Origin: Actinomucor elegans
Taxonomy: Eukaryota > Mucoromycota > Mucoromycetes > Mucorales > Mucoraceae
Length of the DNA: 64,000 nucleotides
Direction of reading: 5' to 3'
Assembly: GCA_026027325.1 (NCBI GenBank)
Contig: JAMSLZ010000001.1
Coordinates: 4,712,001-4,776,000, forward strand
In this document: in pieces, positions 1-11,480 of the stretch
How positions within the stretch are numbered: the stretch's first letter is position 1
Layout: every line of letters begins with the position of its first letter
Translations under genes and position numbers: made by a program
The notes under the pieces: generated by a model
The model's database searches: none
What the model was told of the DNA's origin: nothing
The model's input: only the letters and a program-made list of their open reading frames with translations

Positions 1-41
1 GTTTGCTTATATATGTTGGTCGTACCTTGATTTATAACCAG

Positions 42-144
42 CATATTCAATAGCACCACAAAAGAAGCGCGTGGTGCCTTTGTAACAAAAGAAGAGTACG
101 TAAATACTAACAGAATGATCTGCTGGATAAATATAAGATCGTGA
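42..144 (+). CDS. Possible last exon of a gene entering from the left edge
   Basis: After a possible splice acceptor (AG at 40-41) a frame stays open to TGA at 142-144 and reads IFNSTTKEARGAFVTKEEY and onward, with protein-like composition. The gene start lies outside the window. I recognise no family. It could equally be chance coding in 3' flanking DNA. Confidence 0.2.
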
Positions 145-791
145 CTATATTAACGGTTGAAAAACATTCGTTTTCTCCCATGAGACCCAGGATACCTATG
201 ATTGCTAAATAAGGGCTTTAATATGATTATGATAGTAGTCGTAGGTTGCGCAAAAAAAGTCATTTAATAGATGGATCCGACTTGCGCCACTCTCTACTGT
301 TTAATTGGACCAGTTGAATACTACTATTGACAGGTGCTATCTTTTTATATTTACTACTTGGTACCACTTTTTGTAGAATAATCTTCACATCTGATCATTT
401 TGATCAATATATTGCTTCTTGACTTGCTGTTGCCAAGAAAAAGTGAGCGACTAATATGCAAATACACTAAACCTATTATTATCTGATTTATTCAGCCCAG
501 TTCTAACAAGATGAAATCCGGTTATGATAATATTTTATAGTGTGCGTGTATGAACGAAGAATGTGTTACTACAAGCCGTTATCTATTGGTGTTATGTAAA
601 TCTTATATGCATTACTCTTTGTGATTGAAAACATGAGTGCATGTTCCTGAAATGGACGCTACGGATAGCAGCTACTTCTAAGCCCCATCCTACTAAAGAG
701 GGTATCACAAACGTCTACTACGTATTTCAATTGTTTGTAGTTAATCTTTGATCTAGCCCTTTTCTTTACACTCTATTGATCTTTAAACATA
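145..791. other. Intergenic, nothing recognised
   Basis: AT-rich DNA upstream of the Tvp15-like gene. No long open frame, RNA gene or repeat seen. The last part should hold the promoter of the gene starting at 792. Confidence 0.5.
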
Positions 792-1692
792 ATGAGCGCA
801 GTAATCTTTCAAGTCCTTAACGTGATAGTTATCATCTGTCTATTACTTGGTTTAATTGGCAACTTTATCACTTATTTTTGTATGATCTTGTAATACATTT
901 TAAAGGCATTTTACTTATCTTCCGTTGTCTATAGATTGGAACTTTATCATTAATGGTATCCTCAAAATGTAAGCATTTGGTAGTCATGCTCAAACGATGT
1001 ATTAATCTTTCAATGTAGTGCTCTGTTGATAGTCTTGGTATTGCTTGAATTCAGGCAATCACCCAGTTTAGTCAAGCCATTCTCATTCATGTTCTATTTC
1101 CTTGGTCGTGGTCTCTGTAAGTATCACTCAGTCGTTGGGTCACTCTTTTATTAACATATACTCTCTTTAATGACTAAATAGTTTATCTTTTGTAAGAACT
1201 ATAAGCGATCGGATAGTATAGTATATAATTTGAACTAACTTAACACTAAACTTTATAGCCTTGGTCTTATGCCTATGGGTCTTGATATCATCTCTCTCAT
1301 TGGTGGCTTCATTGTAAGTTCCTCAAATTGCTAAGTATTATAACCATCATGTTAATTTTGAATCTATTATATTTTAGACTGCAGCTATTGGTATCATTTA
1401 CATCATCATTCATCTTAGCAAGCCCAACAGTGAACCTGAGTTCATGTCATTCGCCAGATACCAACGTCTCACAAGCGGGATTTCTCATGAATTACCTACC
1501 ACAGCAGCCGCAGCCACTCAACAGAACAGTTATCCTGTTGCACAGCAAGTCCCTCTCTCTCAAGATCCTACTAACGCAGCTTCGAAAGGGCAATACAATA
1601 CCACTCAAAATGATACACAAACATCTCCTACTCCAATTTCGGTCGTTGTGCCTCATGAAGAACCAGTAAACAACTCAAAGATAGAAATTTAA
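792..1692 (+). CDS. COPI-associated / Tvp15-like Golgi membrane protein
   Basis: Six exons: 792-879, 935-968, 1019-1116, 1182-1191, 1259-1313 and 1378-1692. They join in frame to 199 residues. The N-terminal half has about four hydrophobic segments typical of the COPI_assoc/Tvp15 family, small Golgi tetraspan proteins. The FMFYFLGRGL stretch near residue 65 matches the conserved F-x-GRG region of that family. A final TM segment (AAIGIIYIIIHLSK) is followed by a polar Q/T/S-rich tail of about 85 residues, which I take to be cytosolic. Exon 4 is only 10 nt. The family is known from Golgi/vesicle membranes; the role here is inferred from similarity only. The start is the first ATG before the hydrophobic segment. 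Confidence 0.75.
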
Positions 1693-2742
1693 AAGAACAG
1701 GTCTTTAAACTTAACTTGAGCCATATACATTATGAAAAGAAACCTCTTAATTATCAATATTATGTTTTAATCGTCTAATTATTAACAATATCCTAATAAG
1801 CTAGCTTTATTTTACCATTGCTTTTACTAAGCCTTATATTATATCAAATCAATAAAGTCGCTCTAAAAAAATTCAGCCAACTTTCATTTTAGTGTGTTGT
1901 AATAATTCAAACTACACCCTAACAGGCTCTGGAAAGCTCAAGGATATTCTCTGATCCACTTATAATAATCAATACTCATTGGAAGAAAGTAGAAGCCCGT
2001 CTGTGACATGAAAACATACAGTCACAGCCGAAAATTTTTTTCTTGAAATTTTTTGAGAATCGAAAAAGTATAAAAGGTGAACGAAAGTAAGCAATTCAGT
2101 TTTTTCTTTAGTGACCGTACTCTACAGGATCTGTATGCAGTATGTTTCAATTCTACGTTTTCTAAACTAGATACAATCCCAAAGTTAGTCGATGATTTTC
2201 AGTAGACCTTCTTTTGAGTGAAGTGTGCCGATTGTTGCTCTCTGAGCAGCTTTCGTCAGTTGATGATCTCGCCTGTCTTTATTCCAAGGACATGGCAAGG
2301 AAGGAGCTACAAGTCTGATAACTTTTATTTATTTATATTAAAATGAAAATGAAAAATTGCACAAGGACTCGCTTCAAAGTTGTTGTGTGTCTGTTAACTC
2401 AAATGTCCAAAATGACTCTTAAAAGAAGCAGCTCTAATTGGCCTATAAGAGAATAAGCGTGCCAGCTTACAATGCCATATCTTAAACTGGCTCGATAACA
2501 AATGTGTATTTATTATTATTCATACGCGAAATAGAAGTTGTTTATAACACATATTCAATGCATTTGAATCAAAATAAGATCTTGCCAGATGCAGCAGCTA
2601 GTTCTAAACATAGGCTGCTATTCCATCATGTTTTATGTATAAAAAAAGCTTAATATACCTCTAATCACTACTAAATATTGTATTCGTAATTAAACAAGGG
2701 TTCTTTCAAATGTATACAATAGTTTATTTCGAGTCTGGAATA

Positions 2743-2776
2743 GTTATCAGATGTGACATCGTACCGAGATCGATCG
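2743..2776 (-). repeat. Dispersed repeat copy (half-element)
   Basis: Reads ATCAGATGTGACAT then CGTACCGAGATCGATCGA. This is the minus-strand form of the window-wide repeat core (GATCTCGGT, then ATGTCGCATCTGAT). The AGCTCATTC half is not clearly preserved. Confidence 0.6.
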
Positions 2777-2904
2777 AGAATTCTGTAATTATTGCAACTA
2801 GTCGATATAAAATACATGTAATTTACCGACAGTTAATCATACATATATATATATATACTAATCCTACCTTAATCAAATAATATAAAACCCTAGTAGGTGT
2901 AGTA

Positions 2905-2950
2905 TTTCATTCTGAAAAAATGCTTAAATGTGACATTAAACCAGAATTGC
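2905..2950 (-). repeat. Dispersed repeat copy (diverged)
   Basis: Contains TTCATTCTGA, then AAATGTGACATTAAACCAGAA. Both halves of the repeat are present in the right order and orientation, with several substitutions. Confidence 0.55.
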
Positions 2951-3708
2951 TTAAGGATATGGAGGTGTTCAAATAGTTTATTTTAGAAAAATAGCCAAGG
3001 GGACCAAATTTCTGAAACTTTTTCTTTGTTTTTATGAAGCACAAAATACCCTTTTAAAGGGATGACGAAAGTTATGTACATTGAAGAGCATACAACTTTA
3101 TTTTTTTATATAAAAAACACGTTATGACTGCATTGTTGAAATTTCTAAAGGGCCGATTTTTATCAATGGACTGGACAAAATGTAATTTAATCTTCAACTT
3201 GTCATTAAATTATACACACAACCTCCTTTTTGCATTTTGATAATCTTTTCTTATGAAAAAAGAGATTTATTGTCTAATGAATGAGCTTGACAACAAAGTT
3301 ATTCAAATATTGATAACTTATGATGATTGACTTATGCGTTGATATTATTAGTCGTATGCAAACATATCACCATCAAATAAGCAAAAGAAGTAATATTAAT
3401 TGAGGTCATTAAATCAAACATTGAACCTTAAGCTTATACTGTATGAAAAATCCCCAAAACATGATCAAGTCCTGTCAAAATAGCGGAGAAAGCAGTATAT
3501 AATGATATCTGAGAGAATGGTACAAAGAAAAGACTTTTGCTTTAACATCTTGAAAAAGTTCAACAGACAGAACATAAAGATGTGTTATGAAACGAAGAAT
3601 GAGTTTATTGGTTTTATTTGGCGTGTGTATGATAAGATGCAATGCTGGATTATGTACAATATATGTAATGATATAGTGGTATGTATAACTGCGTAAATAA
3701 AAGACTTA

Positions 3709-6700
3709 CTAAAGGATATTGCGGTTACGCATCTTTAACTTGATACGACACATTTGGGAATCTACTGTATCTAACCGAGATTCTAATTCTTCTCTACGTC
3801 TACGAACCAAGGCATTGCCACCACTTGAAGGTGCTTTACTGTACTCTGCTTGAAGCTATATATTGAGCATGATTAGTTTGATACTTTTGAAACAAACAAA
3901 AAAGCACTTACAATTTCTTTTTCTCTCATAAGTTCTCGAAGCTGAATGTCCAATTCTGCTGTTGTTGCGTTTTTGGTTTCAGAATTAGTTTGTTGTTTGA
4001 CTGGATTTCTTTCTTCTGGGCTTGCTGGCTCGATTACTTCCGTAGGAACAAGTGATTTCCTCGATTTTGGTTTTATTGTTGGAACAGAAGCTTTGTTTGC
4101 TGAAGGTTCTGTAGCAGTTTCTTCGGTAATATCATTATCAGTAGATGATTTGACAACGACTGTAGAGTTTTTACTATTGCGATGCTGTTTATTGGTTCTT
4201 CCGCATCTAAACTCGGGCACAACAGCGTCAATAGAACTAGCAAAAAAAAAAAAAAAGATTAACAAGGTATATTAAAAGGTAATTGTAGCTTACGTTGTTG
4301 GAGAAGTCAAGCTGGAGATCGAAGCGTGCAGATCATCGTTGAAAACGCCCATTCTTAGAAATTGTTCCATAGTAGATTTGAGTAACTTGACTTGATTCTG
4401 TGAGTGGTGGAGTTGAGCTGCAAGCAATCGATCAGCTGACTTTCCCTCCCCCACTGATTTTCCACGCACAGCAGGGGAAGAGACCTGCTGCTGCTTATTC
4501 TTCTTCTCAAGCTCTCTCATTTCTTTATTCTTTTCATCGATTTCTTGCTTTAAAAGTCGAGTTTGATTTTCTAATTGTCTATTCCCACATCAACTTAGAA
4601 GGATTGAACTGGCTTTTGGTTGTTATCAATACCTGATATGCTCAGTAGCTTCATTCAACTTGTCCATCGTAGCGGACAAATCGTCTTGGAACCTTTCCTT
4701 ATTGGTCTATGTATGGCGAGATTAGATGGGATGTTGTATATGCACTTGGGCTCAAGTACCTTTTCTATTTCATATTTTTTCTTCCATTCTACATTATCCG
4801 CGGTTAGCTCATCTACGTTTTTGCTCAAAAAGAGCACATCTTTATTGCAAGCTATGATTGAAAGTGTTAACGCATCAGTGCGTTTCTTTTCATTAATGCT
4901 TACTTCAAAAAACAAACCTTCTTTTTGCTTTTGCAGTGCTTTGACGGTTGCCCGCTCTTTTTCTAATTTGGCTTTTAATAGCTCACAGTTTGCATCGTGG
5001 CCAGTGATTGGCGGGGTCGAACTGCATAGGCTGCTTAGTGATTTAGCGCTGTCTTTACGTCGCATCTTTCGATGTGCACCAGAATTGTTGCGACTGGCGC
5101 CATTTGTGCTTCCATGCTGGCTACTTGAATCAGAAGAAGACGCATCCGTGCTGTTTTCTTGCTGTTGAGCAGCCGTTGCAGCTGTTGCCACCGCGACCAT
5201 GGAATTGTTTTGGTGGTGCTGTAAAAGTAACTGCTGCTGAAGCTGGAGTTCTTCTACTTGTTGACGCGATAGTAGAATAGCTGAAGTATCATCTATAATT
5301 TCTGGAGGAGGTGACCAATCGTTGAATTGCTGCTGTTGTTGATGTTGCTGTAAATACACTAGATCGTTATTCTCATAATTAGACGTCTGCCGTCTTAGCT
5401 GCTGTGGCTGTAGCGTAGGACTATCATCTAATCCTACGCATTGGACAATACGATGCCCTTGACCATCTTTAATAATTAAATTATGTACTGTACTCGAACG
5501 AACTATTCTTCTCGCGCTAATCTTAGGACTAACAGCGCTACTAGCTGGAGGAGAGACGCCTGGGTTATTGAATTGAATAGTCGCATTATCAGATTGATGG
5601 CGTATATGAAAATTTCGATTATCCTCAGAGCTTGCTCGTCTGTAATAAGAAGGTCGATGTACAGAAAGGTAATCATCGCTAGGAAGAGGGATGGATCCCA
5701 TAGAAGCCATAGCGTAATTGTAGTTTGAATGGCTACTTGGCTCAATAAATGAGACGGGTCTTCTTTTGATTTGTTGTATTTGATTTTGCTGTTGTTGCTG
5801 ATGCTGCTGCTGCTGCTGCTGCTGTTGTTGTTGTTGTTGTTGAGAGCCTGACTGGCTTTGGTGATTACTGGCTAATTGACGAAGTGTAGCAAAAGAAGCG
5901 GCAGATTTCAGTCTCTGAATACGCTGGATAGGCTGTTGCTGCACATATAACGCGTTATTACCATTGCTATGCTGTTTGTCAATCTCATAAAATTTGTTAC
6001 TCTGTTGCTGCACAGACTGTGCATCAAATGTACACAAGGTAGGGTTAAAAGACTCGATGCTATCAGTATTGCTCATGCCCGCTGCATCTCTCGATGCTAT
6101 GTCATCCCTGATGATGATAGGATGGTTAAATTCTGATATACAAGTTGCAGCTGGAGTTACAGGCGGAGATGGAAGTGGAGAAGATGATTGAACCTGCTCA
6201 ATAATCTTGTTTTCCTCAACCAGTTTCTCTTTAGGTTTTAAGCTGATAGATTCTGGTGTAAGATCGGTATCTTTATTATCGCTGGCTGTGTTAGCAATAG
6301 CCTGAGCCTTTGATGCTCGTTCGTCAGCGCGTGGATTTATAGATGCATTATCGTCTGTTTGACGGTCTATCTTTTGCTCCTCTTCCTTCTGTATTTGCTT
6401 TTGTACGCTTTCTAACATAATTTTAGGTTGTTGAGATTCAGTTAGCTTGGAAGGTGGTGACTGAGGTCTGTTTGTATTGGATTTGGCTGCTCGATCTTCT
6501 GATGTCCTTCTTGTTGCACTTGTCTTTGATTCCTTTGACTTGAACGAAACTTTGTTCAAGGAGGGATGGGTAGGAGGTGACGAATTGCCGTTGGACCGAG
6601 TCAACGTGCCTGTACCGGCTGACTTTGTAGTCGTGTTTCTTTCTCTGTTTGTTTGCTGCTGTGCCAATGCTCTTGATTTGATTTCTCGACCTGCTTTTCG

Positions 6701-7246
6701 AGTTAATGTAGGTGTGTTTGAAGCATTTGAAGATTGTTTCTTTGTAGTTTCGGCTTCGGGTAAATCTGAATCAATGACTGTAAAAGCTGTTTTAGTATTC
6801 GCAGTTTAAATACAACCAACGTTACCTTCTTGACGGCGGTTTGACGAAAGTAATGAGCTATAATTGATATACAATTATGCAGATGAGTTGAGAAAAAAGC
6901 ATAGGGGTTGTATGGAGTTAGTCTATGATTCTATGTAGAATAGGTCGTATTCTAACCTTAGGCGTTTATTTTTCGATTTCTTTTGTGTATCTTCCTCTGT
7001 TGTTATTTTGGCTGCTTTTAGAAATACAATGTCACTAATAGTAAAACTAAGTTTTGAACAAGGTTTACCATTTACAGATGCTGCATCCAGTTTTCTTGGT
7101 CGTAATGGAGGTGAAAGAACTGCTTGTCGAAGCTGAAGTTCTTGCTGATCTACGGTCTTGCCGTGATTATGTAAATTGAACTTTTTCAAAGGCCAAAACT
7201 TTTGGCTGTTGTGTCGATCGTTTGATTTCACAGCAGCAGTTGACAT
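3709..7246 (-). CDS. PolyQ-rich coiled-coil protein of unknown function
   Basis: Seven exons in transcript order: 7246-6957, 6857-6826, 6777-4760, 4706-4633, 4578-4294, 4236-3912 and 3855-3709. They total 3171 nt, or 1056 residues. The N-terminal two thirds is low complexity: S/T/P-rich with a long Gln run encoded near 5790-5845. It contains several basophilic kinase sites of the RRxS/T kind (RRPVS, RRAS, RRQTS, RRKDS). The C-terminal third is charged and heptad-like (for example LEKERATVKALQKQKE and ATMDKLNEATEHIRQLENQ), so it probably forms coiled coils. No catalytic domain or TM segment seen. I do not recognise the family; a scaffold or PKA-regulated protein is a guess. The start is the first ATG of the 5' exon. 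Confidence 0.75.
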
Positions 7247-7604
7247 TCTGATACGAAGCAGTAATGAAAGAAAGAAGGTATCTAAAGGTCTAATTGAAAT
7301 CTAATATATAAAAAGCGTCTGTAGTATGCCCTAAAGGAGTATATCAGCACTATACAATAGTATTAAAAAAAACAGAAAGAGAAAGGCTATGTGCTTTGGA
7401 CCCAAATATATATTTGTATAAATATATATATATATATATAAAAGATACACAGTCAATAGGGGCTTTTGGTAAAGGGGGAGGATGGGAAACATCTACAAAA
7501 GAACATAGATCTCAAGCCTTTTCACAAGCAGAATAATTGTTTCTTTATTTGTTAATCTAGCAGGCTTCTTTGTATAACTCCATTATAGTGTAAATGGTTT
7601 GGTT
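7247..7604. other. Short intergenic stretch, promoter of the polyQ gene
   Basis: Lies between the polyQ gene start and the RIC8 stop; both genes are on the minus strand. It contains an (AT)n tract at about 7418-7440 and a poly-A-rich segment. It should hold the polyQ gene promoter and the RIC8 3' end, but I can point to no specific element. Confidence 0.5.
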
Positions 7605-9534
7605 TTAATCACTGTCAGAGTCACTATGAACTTCTTCAAACTTGCCTTGGTTCTCCTGCATAGCCTTTGCAATCGGGTTTTCAACGTCAATAATACCAGT
7701 CTTCTTTAATCGTTCAAATAGTACAAATAGTCTTTCAGCCTCGCGTTCTTTTTCTTCGTCTGTCATATCTTTAAGGTCAGGCTGTTTCTCAGAGGATACA
7801 TATTGGCCTGTGATGGGATTGATATCTGCTTCATCCTGTTCATTTTCTTTGGGTACTTGCATAGCAATGCCTTTGTTGACTAAAAAGCCCACCGCATTAC
7901 CATAACCAACTTGAAGCGTAAACTTGTTTGCTGCAAAACATAAAGAAGGTGAGTTTCATTAAACACGATGGCCCTTAACCCCGTTTGCTTCTCTTTCATT
8001 CTTTGACAGTATTTACCATCTTTGTCACATAATACGAATAATGTCTCACAAACCGCATCTTTGGTCTGAGGCATCATCGTACTTGTCATCAGTCTGATCA
8101 GATATGCAGGTAAACTAAAACCTTCATGTACTGGCAAAAATCGATCTCTATCAATGAAACACAGACATTCAGTACCTTATCAAGTGTACATCTCGGTCCC
8201 TTACTTTTCATTTGGAAGCATCAGTTTAGCAATCACTTCTTTTAGTTTATCTCCACCTTCAGCAAGTGATACCAAAACCAAAAGTAAAGGTGCAAGCGTC
8301 GAATCGGCCGATTGACTTCCATGATCATGGTCTGGGTCACCGTTGGGGATCAGAACACGAATAGCCTTATCTAAAAGGTTGACAAGCGTTGTGGCAATAT
8401 AGACTGCACCTTCTTCAGGCGATGAGTATAGTTGTCGTGTCCAACTCGTTTGTGTTTTCCAAACTTCCACTAAAGTATCAAAAGGGTATTGCATCAAAGC
8501 ATGTATAGCTTGTGAATGAGGAGGGACCAATGGCTGCGGTTCAGCATATGGAACTCGGAATAACAATTGAAATATAGGTACAAGGCAGTCTTTGAAATGC
8601 TCGGCTGCAACGGCTTTCACATCGCTATCATCATTAGATAGAGCACGGGTCTTGACTAGCATTAGATTAAAAAGAAGCTTTAAACCTTCACTGGTCGTAG
8701 TTAGGGGATTGATGGGTTGCTTTTCGTCTATCGTCTTTCTAGTAGCTGGATCTACTAGTATAGCTACATTTTGAGACAAAATCTACAGCCATTGGTCAGT
8801 ATCTCGTGCTCAAATGCCTTATTACTATTGTACCTTTTCAATAGACTTGGATATATTGGATTCGATCAATTGAGTTACTAGGTCTGATCTATGAACAGTC
8901 ATAAAGAACAAAATACGACATGTCAAAAACTGTGTTTCTAAACTTAAAACATTTTCAGACTGCAGTATATAATGGCAGGAGTTAATGATGCCCTCTGCTT
9001 CTAGATAAGACTTGATATCCTCTTTCAAAAAGATACAATTTGCGATGCATTTCAATGCTTCTCGAGAAGATAATGTGTCTTTGACCTGGGTTGGCTTGTA
9101 TAATCCTGCAAGCTTGATCAATACTAACAAACTCTATTTTGGATATCAGTTAATCGCAGACCAGACTGCTTATGCCTATTTTACCTCGTTGGTAAAGATT
9201 GGATCTGATCCAAGTGGATTTCTACCCAATGTTCTTATAACCGATAAAGACTGAGTTAACGCTATATACAAAACAAAAAGTAAATCTCAGATATCTCGCT
9301 TCTTTCTCGATATGAATTTGCATACTTGCTTCATCCCAGTTCTTTGTTGATACATCCTTTAACAACAGCTCTAAGAACGAGCTCTTTTCACTAGACGAAG
9401 AGACTTTAGGCAGATGAGTTCACTATAACAAAAAGCTGGCTTTAGTCCTTACAGGTCCATTTCGTTTCGACATTAGCCAAAAACTCTTGTATTGCTGAAC
9501 TAGTTGTAAGCTTTTTGTATTCTTCAAGTATCAT
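7605..9534 (-). CDS. ric8: RIC8/synembryn: G-alpha chaperone and exchange factor
   Basis: Seven exons in transcript order: 9534-9453, 9403-9326, 9261-9185, 9133-8834, 8782-8205, 8147-8017 and 7930-7605. They give 523 residues, normal for Ric-8. The protein is an alpha-helical armadillo-type repeat. Family landmarks are the C-terminal VGYGNAVGFLVNKGIAMQ stretch, the fungal-type MTDEEKEREAERLFVLFERL segment and the acidic tail ending in HSDSDSD. Ric-8 proteins bind GDP-loaded G-alpha, help it fold and promote nucleotide exchange without a receptor. Exon 2 uses the acceptor at 9404-9405, because the acceptor a little upstream of it in the transcript runs into a stop. The 5' end faces the thioesterase gene across 184 bp. 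Confidence 0.85.
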
Positions 9535-9718
9535 TTGCCTGCTTTACTGTCAAAGGGGGTATAAAGAAAAGTATTTAGGAGTGGAAAACGAGTACAAACT
9601 ATCAAAACGGATTAGACTATCCAATCCAGTCACAAAACGTTTCCAGAAAAAAAAAAAACTATTACCTGCTTCAGACCAAGTGTGACCCAAATGCCCCCTT
9701 TATACCTATCTATATATC
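9535..9718. promoter_or_regulatory. 184-bp divergent promoter between RIC8 and thioesterase
   Basis: The two start codons face away from each other across only 184 bp, so both promoters must overlap here. The stretch has a poly-A run (about 9649-9658) and a TA-rich segment just before the thioesterase ATG. No named binding site is assigned. Confidence 0.55.
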
Positions 9719-10602
9719 ATGTCCTTGACTTCGGTCGTAATTGCTGCTAAAGCAAAGCAAACAGCCACTATCTTTTGGTTCCACGGTCTCGGCGATTCTG
9801 GAGCCGGTTGGTCATTCTTGGCCGAAGAACTTTCAAACTTGTTCCCTTATGTCAAATGGGTTCTTCCTAATGCGTAAGTTCTTTCAGACAAACCGAGATT
9901 TCTCGCTAATGTTGCATTAATAGTCCCGTCAGACCTGTTTCTTTAAACGGTGGATATGCTATGCCTGGTAAATTGATTGGAATCCCTGAGAATTGTTTCA
10001 TTTATTAATGTATTGTTCATAGCTTGGTTTGATCTCTCGGGCCTGGACAAGTCCAGCTTGAAGGCCGAAGACGAAAAGGGCATGCTTACCTCTTTAGCTT
10101 CAGGTACAATGCACTAATAGCTGATCTACAGTGTATTAAACGTTTATTTAACTAGTCAACCGCTTAATCCGCGATGAGGTTGATAATGGTATCCCCGCTA
10201 ACCGTATCGTCGTTGGCGGTTTCTCTCAAGGCTGTGTCCTCTCATTGTTGACTGGTTTAACTTCAGAGTACAAGTTGGGTGGTATCATTGGTTGTAGTGG
10301 ATGGCTTGGTATGTCTAGCAAATTCCCTGGTGTAAGTATCTAGCTATTTTGATGAAGCTATTTAATTAACACATGCTATATAGATTGCCACTGATGCTAA
10401 CAGAAAGACCCCCATCTTGATGTGCCATGGCGATAGTGATCCTGTTGTAAAGCCTGAATATGGTGCGGAATCTGCGGATAAACTCGAGTCTTTGGGTTAC
10501 GATGTTACTCGTAAGATCTATCCTGGACTCACTCACTCTGCAAATGATAAAGAAATTAGAGATATTGCTCAGTTCCTCCAAAGAACAATTCCTTCTATTT
10601 GA
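9719..10602 (+). CDS. Acyl-protein thioesterase (APT1-like)
   Basis: Five exons: 9719-9873, 9924-9967, 10023-10103, 10156-10331 and 10384-10602. They encode 224 residues, the usual length of APT1/lysophospholipase II. It is an alpha/beta hydrolase. The oxyanion segment FHGLGDSG is at about residue 21, the nucleophile elbow GFSQG places Ser117, and Asp171 (GDSDPVV) and His203 (LTHS) complete the triad. APT1-type enzymes remove palmitate from cytosolic protein cysteines, including G-alpha and Ras. It has no signal peptide and is probably cytosolic. It is head to head with RIC8 and convergent with proteasome beta-4 (220 bp between stops). Confidence 0.9.
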
Positions 10603-10739
10603 ACCAAGCACTCTCTTTAAATAACCATAATAAAAAGGTATCTACTATATAATAAAAAAGACCTTTATTTGCACACATCCTCAATGGTTTGAATCAAATC
10701 CAAATGGAACGATACCTCTTTCAAATCCAAGGCCTTCAT

Positions 10740-10761
10740 TGTATATATATATATATATATA
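10740..10761. repeat. (AT)n microsatellite
   Basis: About ten TA units between the convergent thioesterase and proteasome genes. Confidence 0.9.
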
Positions 10762-10822
10762 ATGTAAATGATATCCCGTTTTTTAATGTTTTTTGATCTT
10801 GTTTTATGTTATATCTCGACAA

Positions 10823-11480
10823 TTACAATTCAACTTGGTGAACACCGTCCTTATCTACCAACTGAATCTTGAAATTTGGCATATTGACAATGAATCTTGT
10901 CTTGAGTTCTTGTATACACATGCCCATCAACTTTTTAGCTTCTTCAACGGTCATATTTTCTTTATAGTATCTATCCATGAGTGATGTACAGAAATAAGCA
11001 CCATAACCTTGTGCACAGAAGGGTAATGAAGCCATAGCACCAAGATGATCAATCCAATAAAGCTCTGGCTTTTGCTTCTTTGCATCGTAGCCACCGATAA
11101 TCAAATTAACAGCATATGGGTGCTATCATAAATCATTATATTAGTAAAAAAAAAATATAAAAAAAAAGGTACACTATATTCTTGTTCATTATTACTCTGC
11201 TTCGAAGGGAATCAGCTAACTCGCGACGCGTAAATGTAGCTGTGGCTTTAGGACTGAGCTCGAGACCATTTCTGATGCCGTAAAGCTTAATGTTGCGTTG
11301 AATGTATTCAGCAAAGTTGACAGTGTCGCCAGGTTCACCAGTATAAAGCATGACAGTATGAGTGTTTAATTCACGAGACTTGTCTTCGGTGCCCTTCATA
11401 ACAACGATGCTACGAGCACTGATAGTATCAGCGGCAAGTAATGAAAAACCATCGCCTGTAATTCCAAAAAGACACTCCAT
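10823..11480 (-). CDS. PRE1: 20S proteasome subunit beta-4 (Pre1/PSMB2)
   Basis: Two exons in transcript order: 11480-11196 and 11122-10823, encoding 194 residues (yeast Pre1 is 198). The protein starts at MECLFGITGDGFSLLAADT with no propeptide and no Thr1, as expected for this non-catalytic beta subunit. Other family landmarks are NLIIGGYD, ELYWIDHLGAM and the YGAYF stretch. It is part of the inner beta rings of the 20S core in cytosol and nucleus. The whole chain aligns with the family without gaps that I can see, so the model is secure. Confidence 0.93.

Larger units (their letters stand above)
1693..3708. other. Intergenic with two repeat copies
   Basis: Two kilobases of AT-rich DNA between the Tvp15-like gene and the convergent polyQ gene. 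It contains two copies of the dispersed repeat (about 2743-2776 and 2905-2950) and an (AT)n run near 2840. No coding region is supported. Confidence 0.5.

Noticed and set aside
3502..3696. 64-codon open frame on the plus strand
   Set aside because: Lys/Ile-rich composition typical of AT-rich noncoding DNA, no family resemblance, no promoter or partner exons.
3946..4275. 109-codon plus-strand frame
   Set aside because: Lies opposite the coding exons of the polyQ coiled-coil gene, whose frame is consistent over all seven exons.
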